Source of the DNA: an uncultured Gammaproteobacteria bacterium | Lineage (GTDB): Bacteria > Pseudomonadota > Gammaproteobacteria > Steroidobacterales > JABDMI01 | DNA length: 12,817 bases | Assembly (NCBI GenBank): GCA_938039225.1 | Contig: CALHVH010000158.1 | Location: 1 to 12,817, forward strand | Reading direction: 5' to 3' | Shown here: positions 6,614 to 12,817 of the stretch, piece by piece | How the letters are laid out: the number at the start of each line of letters is the position of its first letter | How positions within the stretch are numbered: the first letter of the stretch is position 1 | Made by a program: the position numbers and the translations under genes | Notes under the pieces: generated by a model | Seen by the model: only the letters and a program-made list of their open reading frames with translations | The model's database searches: none | Told to the model about the DNA's origin: nothing

Positions 6614-8287
6614 TTAAGGGTAATCAGCCATGTCTGCAGAGTATGTTCCTGTAATTGTATAAACTACCTGGCCGCCATTAGGGAAAGCACCCAATGTTTC
6701 ATTCAAATCGCCTGTACCCGAGGTATTCGCTGAACCACTTGTGCATTCCGCACCTCCGGTGCCTGAACAGCTCCATGCTGGAGTTAATGCCCACGTAGGT
6801 AATGCATCTGCAATTAGTGCTCCATCAGCAGCATCAGGACCATTATTGTCAATGGTAATGGTATAGCTAAACGCTGCCCCTGGAGTATAAGTTGGGCTAG
6901 CATCGGTTTTAGTGACCGCTAAATCAGCAAAAGGCGCATTAAAATCTGCACTCGCTGAAGTATCTCCACAAATATTTGCCACATTAGTAGCAATAATTCG
7001 ATATTGGTTACTTGCGTCTGCTACTGCCAATGCTGGTGTTGTATAAGTAACGGTTGAACCTGAACTCGTTGTACCGCTACCATTTGTGCCGCCAACTACA
7101 TCAGTAAAACTTGCACCACCATCAGTACTAACTTGCCACTGGTAATCAATAGCAGTTGAGGTAGAAACAGTTGGATCATTCAATACAGTAGCACTTGAAA
7201 GAGTTGCTGAAAAATCTGCTGTACCACCAACAATAAATGCTTGTTGAGTTGGGTCTGCATCAACACTCAAAGTAATACCTTCTTGAAAAGTGGTTTCGCC
7301 ACCAGTTGTTGCTGGTGCGGTATAACTAGCAGCAGAAACTGTTCCGTCACCGTTAACTTGTCCTGAACCAACTACACCGCCAAACGTGCCATCACCATTA
7401 GAGTCCGTATCAACTGCTGCATAGGCCTCATCTGCGTCATTACACATATCACCATCAGCGTCAGTGTCTAGGTAATCCGGCGTTCCGTCTAAATCTGTAT
7501 CTAAACTAATGCATTCCCAAGAAATTCCTGAGAAGCCTAAAGTAACATTACCACCATTATTATCAACTTTACCTGTTTCAATTACCACCGTATCAACAGG
7601 GCCCGGAATTGTTAAAGTATAACTATTGCTCAACACCTCAATTCCACCAGTTGTACTAGTACTTTGTACCGTATCACCCGCGGAATCGTTGGTATCTATA
7701 GACATTCCAGCACTTAGATTACTGAAAGTATATGATACAGGTGTACCAGTTATGCCTCCTATGTAGGCCGTTACAGTTGTGCCATCATCATTATTCAAGC
7801 CGCCAGGAACCATTACCAAGTTTTGTACTGGGTCTGTAAAATCGAAGGTATAAGTTGCTGTATTAACACCAGCGTAATATGAGTTCACTCCATTTGGTTG
7901 TACAAAAATAAAATCAGGAACAACACCTCCACCATCATTATTTTTAACTCGTATTCCTCCAGTCCATCCCGCCGTACCAGTTAGGGCAGCGTTCAAAGTT
8001 ACTGCTCCACCAAAGAAAGTTAAGGGTAAGCCAGGTGTATTTTGTAAAGGTGTGTCAATGCCATAGCCAGTAGAATTTAAGGTCGTAGATGGAGGAGTAC
8101 AAATTCCTTCTTGAGAATTAAGTATGCCGTCATTATCAGCATCTAAATCAGACGCATCAGGTACATTATCACCATCGGTGCCTGCATAGGAATAGCCCAG
8201 CGCACTGAACGATAGAGCAAACACCAAAAAAAGCTTTACAAACGCTTGATGAAAACTTTGGATTGAGATACTTTTTTGAATTTCCAT
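6614..8287 (-). CDS. Secreted surface protein with TSP3-like calcium repeats, Ig-like region and truncated DUF11 domain
   Basis: A 557-residue exported protein. A Sec signal peptide covers about residues 1-35 (hydrophobic FVKLFLVFALSFSAL, cleavage after SYA). Thrombospondin type 3-like Asp-rich repeats, likely calcium-binding, occur at about 37-60 (DGDNVPDASDLDADNDG) and again at 263-300 (DTDLDGTPDYLDTDADGD). Between them is a Gly/Thr-rich beta module. Residues 340-450 look Ig-like (IDYQWQVSTDGGASFTDV). From 455 a DUF11 domain begins (DLAVTKTDASPTYTPG...FSYTITIDNNGPDAADG) but stops at GTYSADMADYP without its last strands. The ATG at 8287 is preferred over an upstream TTG at 8305; neither has a clear ribosome site. 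It probably works at the cell surface. It lies downstream of the barrel gene but a terminator separates them. Adhesin-like function is inferred from domains only. Confidence 0.85.
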   Translation of the reverse strand: MEIQKSISIQSFHQAFVKLFLVFALSFSALGYSYAGTDGDNVPDASDLDADNDGILNSQEGICTPPSTTLNSTGYGIDTPLQNTPGLPLTFFGGAVTLNAALTGTAGWTGGIRVKNNDGGGVVPDFIFVQPNGVNSYYAGVNTATYTFDFTDPVQNLVMVPGGLNNDDGTTVTAYIGGITGTPVSYTFSNLSAGMSIDTNDSAGDTVQSTSTTGGIEVLSNSYTLTIPGPVDTVVIETGKVDNNGGNVTLGFSGISWECISLDTDLDGTPDYLDTDADGDMCNDADEAYAAVDTDSNGDGTFGGVVGSGQVNGDGTVSAASYTAPATTGGETTFQEGITLSVDADPTQQAFIVGGTADFSATLSSATVLNDPTVSTSTAIDYQWQVSTDGGASFTDVVGGTNGSGTTSSGSTVTYTTPALAVADASNQYRIIATNVANICGDTSASADFNAPFADLAVTKTDASPTYTPGAAFSYTITIDNNGPDAADGALIADALPTWALTPAWSCSGTGGAECTSGSANTSGTGDLNETLGAFPNGGQVVYTITGTYSADMADYP

Positions 8288-8561
8288 AAAATTAAAACCA
8301 ATCAATTAATTATCTAAAAGTAAAATTTAAGGAAAGAATTTACATTCTCTTCTGGAAATTAATACTTTTATTTTATATTTATATAATTACGCTGCTATGG
8401 GCTACATTGTAGAACAAAAGGTTGTGAATATTCTGCCAAATGAACCGCACATTGGCAAAATTAAGTGATTAATTGTTAATAATTTGTTAAAAAACCAATT
8501 TCATAGCTAAAGTCATGAAATTCATACAATTATGTAAAGTTATACATTACAAAAACCAAAT
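8288..8561 (-). other. Intergenic region upstream of the DUF11 gene with a cluster of palindromes
   Basis: No gene of convincing size is seen on either strand. The stretch holds three close palindromes: CTACATTGTAG (8402-8412), GAATATTC (8426-8433), and TGCCAA/TTGGCA with a 12-base spacer (8434-8457). A very AT-rich run lies nearer the gene (8341-8390). These could be operator sites and promoter DNA for the DUF11 gene, but I cannot pick a convincing -35/-10 pair. Another imperfect repeat (TTTCAT...ATGAAA, 8499-8520) lies farther upstream. Confidence 0.35.
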
Positions 8562-8595
8562 AAAAAAGCCCTTATCAAATTCTCAATAAGGGCTT
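8562..8595 (-). terminator. Intrinsic terminator after the large outer membrane protein gene
   Basis: A perfect 10-bp stem (AAGCCCTTAT 8566-8575 with ATAAGGGCTT 8586-8595) has a 10-base loop. On the minus strand the stem runs into a T-run opposite the A residues 8562-8567. It starts 32 bases after the TAA of the 1263-residue gene, so it ends the OmpA-like/barrel transcript. An A-run on the far side gives it a partly symmetrical look. Confidence 0.88.
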
Positions 8596-8627
8596 AAAAA
8601 AATCAACATATTGAAAAAATTGAGCTA

Positions 8628-11600
8628 TTAATATTTTCCAAGTAAATTCAGATACCAACCTTTATATTCAAAATCTAGATCCGTTAAATCATCACTAAAG
8701 TCTGTAAAGTTATAACCTAAACCTACTTTAAAATGGTCTCCAACATGTCGATCTATGCCTACTAAGAAACCACTACGATCATTATCACCGTTTACCGATA
8801 ACCAACGATACTCAGCTAAAGCATCCCACGCCGATACCAAATGATATCTCGTTTGAATAGCTGCAAAATCTGCAGCACTATCAAACCATTGACCAGCCTC
8901 TCGATTTAAACGAATCTCAGATTCTCTATGAGCGACCTTACCCACTAATTCCCATCTAGAGTTAAGACGGTTAATAGCCTCTAAAGAAAACACATTCGAT
9001 CGTTGATCAGTGCTTGAATCTCTTTGCGATAAGGCTCTAAGGTCATATAAGTAAGTGTAGCGACCAAGAACAGACCATTTGTCAGTTGTACTTGATCGAT
9101 AAGCAAACCCTAAACCACCTTCAATAAATCTTGCATCAGCGTTATCAATAAGTCCAGTTGCTGGATCGATATCATTCTCGTTTTCGGTATCCGAATAATT
9201 GAAGCGTGCAGCTAATCTCCAGTCATCACTTACCTTATAGGTAAGACGATTTGTACTGACCCACTGTGTTAATTCTTCTGAACCTTCATCGGTTCTATAT
9301 TCAATTTTACTGGACAAGTTTGAACGATTATTTCGATAATTTGCACTCGTAGAAATCACATCTCTTTCTACAAAACCAGTGACTTCATCCAACTGACCAT
9401 GTTGCACACTTAAACCCAAATTCCAAAAACGACTTAAACGATAATCCAAACCAAAGGTATGATTAAATCCTTCACTGTTTAAATTCTTAAGGTTTTGATT
9501 TTCATTATAGATACTTAACTTATCAGTAATCCTTGAACGGTGACCAAGAGTTAATCCATCGTTAAATTGAGAAAAATCATTAAAGCTATCATCGGTAGAG
9601 AATGCATAACGACCATATAAATTATGTTTTGAGTTTAAGTAATAATCCCAGTTAATATTGCCTGACTCACCACGATGACCAGTGCTGTATTCAGCACCTA
9701 ACTCAGATCGATTAGCAAATAAATAACGAGCTCCTAAGGTTGCACGATCATTATTATCGTAATCACCACCATCATTTTCCAAAGTAAACTGGCCGGTTGC
9801 TGACAACTCAAGTTTCTCACCCAAACGCTGCCTATATTGTAAAGCTGCCAGAGTCCCACTTACTTCAGGTGTTAAACCAATCTGCTCTGTCACATCTCTA
9901 ATTTCTGCGGTGATATTAGATTTTGTGAGATCATAAGACAGTTGTAGTGAGTTTTGTTGCAAGCGTCTTTGCCCTTCTTGTTCTGCATCACTGGTTTTGG
10001 CGTAGACACTAAGATTATTTGCAAACTCTGCAGAAATCTCAGCACCGGTTTCTTTTGTGTCAACACCTAAATCTCTACGTGCCACTGAAAAACCTGCATC
10101 TGTATCACGAGACCAAGCACCCGCTGTGATGTTAGCCTGTGTCCAACCCAATTCATTAAAGTTTGCACGTGCTTCAATCGATGTGGCACTTCCTTCACGA
10201 AAAGCACCAGTGTTATCAAAATCACCTAAATTAGTTTGGGAATTATTGGCTCCAAAGTTTAATCCACCGTTATCCGAATAAAATACTGGTGCTTGTGCTG
10301 CATTAGACTCCATTTGCTCAACACGTAAATATGTACCTTTTCCTGCCTGCAGCGTTACATCCGCACCTTTCAATTGATAATCATCACCTGCTCGATTTTC
10401 ATCAACATAAGTCGCACCTAAGGCTATATGATCGCCAACCCAATGTTTGCCTCGACCACCTACTGTAACTTTATCCGCATCAAAACCATCCGGTCTATAT
10501 TCATAATCAACTAACAAGAAGTGATTATTTCCATCGAAAGCTTGATCACGCACAATGCTAGTTAGACTATCTCGACTAAGTTGCTCTAAAGGTCTTGCAA
10601 GAATAATACGACCTTGAAATTCATCAATCTCATAATCCACATCGCGTTGTAATGTTGTTGAGCTAATTACTCGTGTACTGTCTCTATCCCTTACCTCAAT
10701 TACAACTTTTTCAGAGCCCGGTAAAATATCTGTATCGCGTAAATAATATAAGCTACCGCCTGTACCTATATACTCATTATGTGCATAGGCCGTTTGCGCT
10801 TCAGAAATAAAAGTTCTGACACGAGTTTTTGCGTCACCAGTTGAATTCGTTTGTAAACTTCTCCAATTTAAAGCAGCACCATACAAACTACGGTTGTACT
10901 GGTTATGCTCGCTAGCACTAATACCCGTATTGTAATTCCCCCATAAGGCTTGAGACTTATCCCAATCAACTCTTACATACAGTCTACCTTGTGTATCAAC
11001 ATCACGGAATGTATAAGAATCATCACCGTATACCAAATAATATTGATCAGGATCTAAACGTCTAAATACGTCTTGTGGATCTTTATCTAAGAAATTATCA
11101 AATAAATCGCTAAGCTCTCTCTCTTGTGTATCGGCTTGAGCAGTAATTAGATACTTACCTTTCACCTTACCTTTTAAATAAAAGGCAAGACGACCATCAA
11201 TTAGAAAATCATCTTGGTATAAATCGTTTGCTGACAAAGGCTCTACACTACCTGAAATATCATTCTGGGAAGCGGTCAAATCCGCTAAGGCAACCATAAA
11301 TAGATATTTACCGGTTACATCTACATTTAATTCATGCTCTGAAACAGTAGTTCCTGCTTCTGATAATTCCACATCAAAACTATGCTTACCAACTGGTAAT
11401 AAATACTCAGCTGCAAATTTTCTTTCAACATCTACCGGGTAACTTTGCCCATTAATTGTAAGAGTTGTACCGTAAGGTATATCTTGACCAATAACTCTAA
11501 CGCGCGACCCTCTAAAAGCAATATTTTGTTGTTGTAAATCCGATTGGCCTAATACCTGACCTAGTTGATTTTCTTCTTCAGCAATCGCATCCAATTCATC

Positions 11601-12419
11601 CGCTTGAACACGCTCTTGAACCTCACCTGACAACTGGGTATCTACAGTTGTTGCATTCGAGTTAAATTCAGCTGTGCTTAGTAACTGCATTCGTTTAGGA
11701 CTTGTTTCATCAACGGCACCATTTGCACCATAAGCTCTAAGTTGATACTGAACCGTATCGCCCTGACGTAAATTCCATTGCTTTGGAAAAGTACCGGACC
11801 AATCAAAAGTATTCACAGCGGTAACCGGTAAATCCGTTAATACAAATGGTCTTACAAGATCAACATCATTTTCTTTATAAAGAACCATCTCTAACTTATC
11901 AATAAAGGCACTATAGTTTGTAAAATAACGCACGCTTATTGAATCTTGTAGAGCTCCATTTTCAAATTTAACTCGACTTGGCCCAGTAAATCCTAGACGA
12001 GGATCTAGGTTTGCAGGGTCTTCAGTGGCCCACAAGACACCACCGTTTTTCAAGTAGACTACAAAGCGTCCTGATATTTCAGCGCTTGCAGGATCTTTAG
12101 CTTTAACAGCAGGAATCTCTTCAGACTGAATTTCGCCAGTTATTTCAACACGTCTATTCTCTGCATGAGCTTTTTCTGTATCAGCCGCATTTCGCAAGAC
12201 GTTTTCACCAGCACCTATGACACGAATTACATAGCCCTCATCGGTCTTGCAATCCTGTAATGAACAGTTTTCTGCCGCTAGCGTTTGTTCAGACACAACT
12301 GGCTGAGAGCTCGCTTCAACTTCACTTTCTTGAGCAAATAGGTTTAAACTAGCACCAAACGATGTGCCCAAAGCAATTAATGCGATGCATCCAAGTTTTC
12401 TTAACTTATACGAATTCAT
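8628..12419 (-). CDS. Very large outer-membrane beta-barrel protein with periplasmic N-terminal domains
   Basis: A 1263-residue exported protein. A Sec signal peptide covers about 1-29 (CIALIALGTSFGASLNLFA, then QES). Residues 63-93 look like the last third of an OmpA-like domain (IGAGENVL...AENRRVEI), with Cys52 and Cys57 just before. A beta-rich region follows at 115-250. Residues 265-300 are Glu/Gln-rich and probably helical. A PEGA- or Big-like segment lies at 300-370. A conserved-looking middle part spans 400-650 (LVYGDDSYTFRDVDTQGRLYV; GTGGSLYYLRDTDILPGSE; FQGRIILARPLEQL). From about 650 alternating aromatic strands run to a final WYLNLLGKY, the terminal aromatic expected of barrels assembled by BAM. 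I cannot name the family. It is not a classical TonB receptor: no TonB box or plug is evident. The ATG overlaps the upstream stop (ATGA) and has GGAGGTG before it. Confidence 0.85.
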   Translation of the reverse strand: MNSYKLRKLGCIALIALGTSFGASLNLFAQESEVEASSQPVVSEQTLAAENCSLQDCKTDEGYVIRVIGAGENVLRNAADTEKAHAENRRVEITGEIQSEEIPAVKAKDPASAEISGRFVVYLKNGGVLWATEDPANLDPRLGFTGPSRVKFENGALQDSISVRYFTNYSAFIDKLEMVLYKENDVDLVRPFVLTDLPVTAVNTFDWSGTFPKQWNLRQGDTVQYQLRAYGANGAVDETSPKRMQLLSTAEFNSNATTVDTQLSGEVQERVQADELDAIAEEENQLGQVLGQSDLQQQNIAFRGSRVRVIGQDIPYGTTLTINGQSYPVDVERKFAAEYLLPVGKHSFDVELSEAGTTVSEHELNVDVTGKYLFMVALADLTASQNDISGSVEPLSANDLYQDDFLIDGRLAFYLKGKVKGKYLITAQADTQERELSDLFDNFLDKDPQDVFRRLDPDQYYLVYGDDSYTFRDVDTQGRLYVRVDWDKSQALWGNYNTGISASEHNQYNRSLYGAALNWRSLQTNSTGDAKTRVRTFISEAQTAYAHNEYIGTGGSLYYLRDTDILPGSEKVVIEVRDRDSTRVISSTTLQRDVDYEIDEFQGRIILARPLEQLSRDSLTSIVRDQAFDGNNHFLLVDYEYRPDGFDADKVTVGGRGKHWVGDHIALGATYVDENRAGDDYQLKGADVTLQAGKGTYLRVEQMESNAAQAPVFYSDNGGLNFGANNSQTNLGDFDNTGAFREGSATSIEARANFNELGWTQANITAGAWSRDTDAGFSVARRDLGVDTKETGAEISAEFANNLSVYAKTSDAEQEGQRRLQQNSLQLSYDLTKSNITAEIRDVTEQIGLTPEVSGTLAALQYRQRLGEKLELSATGQFTLENDGGDYDNNDRATLGARYLFANRSELGAEYSTGHRGESGNINWDYYLNSKHNLYGRYAFSTDDSFNDFSQFNDGLTLGHRSRITDKLSIYNENQNLKNLNSEGFNHTFGLDYRLSRFWNLGLSVQHGQLDEVTGFVERDVISTSANYRNNRSNLSSKIEYRTDEGSEELTQWVSTNRLTYKVSDDWRLAARFNYSDTENENDIDPATGLIDNADARFIEGGLGFAYRSSTTDKWSVLGRYTYLYDLRALSQRDSSTDQRSNVFSLEAINRLNSRWELVGKVAHRESEIRLNREAGQWFDSAADFAAIQTRYHLVSAWDALAEYRWLSVNGDNDRSGFLVGIDRHVGDHFKVGLGYNFTDFSDDLTDLDFEYKGWYLNLLGKY

Positions 12420-12817
12420 TTCACACCTCCATCGCTACTGCCTGAAACATTTGGAACTAAATCACCTTGATAGTGGAGCTTAATTTTTTTCATTTTTTCT
12501 TTATCTATGTAGTCTTTTAATACAGCATTCACTGCTCTTGCACGACGCTCACTTAAGGCTTGGTTGTAAGCATTACTTGCACGTTTATCAGTATGGCCGG
12601 TTACATTAATTACACCACCACCTGATTCCAAAACTCTGCGCGCAATAGATTCCAATAGAGGATAATATTCAGGCTTCACAATCGCCTTATCTAAATCAAA
12701 GAACACATCACCTAATACAACACTTTTTCCTAAACTTACAATTGGCTGTACATCAGGCGTAATTTCATTGACTACGTTTATATTTACTTTGGAATGATCT
12801 TCAGGACTCATACGTGC
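12416..12817 (-). CDS. OmpA-like peptidoglycan-binding domain protein, C-terminal part (starts outside the window)
   Basis: The frame is open to the window edge, so the protein probably begins upstream; an ATG at 12811 exists but no ribosome site can be judged there. The visible 133 residues contain an OmpA C-terminal-like domain: VVLGDVFFDLDKAIVKPE, then VINVTGHTDKRASNAYNQALSERRARAV. The Asp of HTD and the Arg fifteen residues later occupy the positions that bind diaminopimelate in peptidoglycan in OmpA homologues. The domain stops after KIKLHYQGDLVP with a Gly/Ser tail, lacking the closing NRRVEI strand of normal members. Its stop overlaps the start of the barrel gene (ATGA), so the two are translationally coupled. 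It likely anchors the barrel system to the cell wall from the periplasm (inference). Confidence 0.85.
   Translation of the reverse strand, partial: ARMSPEDHSKVNINVVNEITPDVQPIVSLGKSVVLGDVFFDLDKAIVKPEYYPLLESIARRVLESGGGVINVTGHTDKRASNAYNQALSERRARAVNAVLKDYIDKEKMKKIKLHYQGDLVPNVSGSSDGGVK
12424..12430 (-). promoter_or_regulatory. Strong ribosome binding site for the barrel gene inside the OmpA-like gene
   Basis: GGAGGTG on the minus strand, with GGAGG six bases from the ATG at 12419, lies within the last codons of the OmpA-like gene. It is the best ribosome site in the window and settles the start of the 1263-residue protein. Together with the ATGA overlap it indicates efficient coupled translation. 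Confidence 0.75.

Noticed and set aside
8397..8468. A 23-codon open frame on the + strand (begins MGYIVEQKVV) in the intergenic region
   Set aside because: It has no ribosome site, no recognisable features, and overlaps the palindrome cluster. A frame this short is expected by chance.
10057..10281. A 74-codon open frame on the + strand inside the barrel gene
   Set aside because: It lies wholly within a well-supported minus-strand coding region and shows no family features or ribosome site, so it is an antisense shadow.
12416..12440. Programmed frameshift joining the OmpA-like protein and the barrel protein
   Set aside because: No slippery heptamer is visible, and the downstream gene has its own strong ribosome site and signal peptide, so separate coupled translation is the simpler explanation.

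Overview
The window looks like an AT-rich Gammaproteobacterium. The main reason is the compact fmdB-like / DUF502 / aspS gene order, an arrangement familiar from that class. Others are the Pseudomonas-like AspRS and the cell-surface genes with Sec signal peptides and an outer-membrane-type barrel. Genus cannot be fixed from sequence alone. Every gene I can support lies on the minus strand, so transcription runs from high to low coordinates.

Layout in transcription order. (1) 12817-8628: the 3' end of an OmpA-like peptidoglycan-binding protein overlaps (ATGA) a 1263-residue outer-membrane protein with a long periplasmic-type N-terminal part and a C-terminal beta-barrel; an intrinsic terminator follows at 8595-8562. 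(2) 8287-6614: a secreted 557-residue protein with thrombospondin-3-like Asp-rich repeats, Ig-like sequence and a terminal DUF11 module that stops early, closed by a terminator at 6590-6552. (3) 6486-3218: fmdB-like zinc ribbon, DUF502 membrane protein, aspartyl-tRNA synthetase and an unrecognised 83-residue protein, followed by an inverted pair of palindromic repeats (3213-3085) and a strong terminator (3080-3046). (4) 2988-1: a lipase-like alpha/beta hydrolase, a small lipocalin-like protein, a YeiB/DUF418 membrane protein and the first 187 residues of a probable sterol desaturase/fatty acid hydroxylase that runs off the window.

How the genes fit together. Blocks 1 and 2 look like a cell-envelope surface system: an OmpA-like anchor, a very large barrel protein and a calcium-binding-type secreted adhesin-like protein. 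Block 3 is core translation plus membrane housekeeping. Block 4 has a lipid/membrane flavour (hydrolase, lipocalin-like protein, membrane proteins), but no pathway can be assigned. The main points for a second look are an OmpA domain apparently divided between two overlapping genes, an AspRS carrying the residues of a non-discriminating enzyme, a DUF11 protein that ends mid-domain, and two hairpin repeats that differ by three compensatory base-pair changes.
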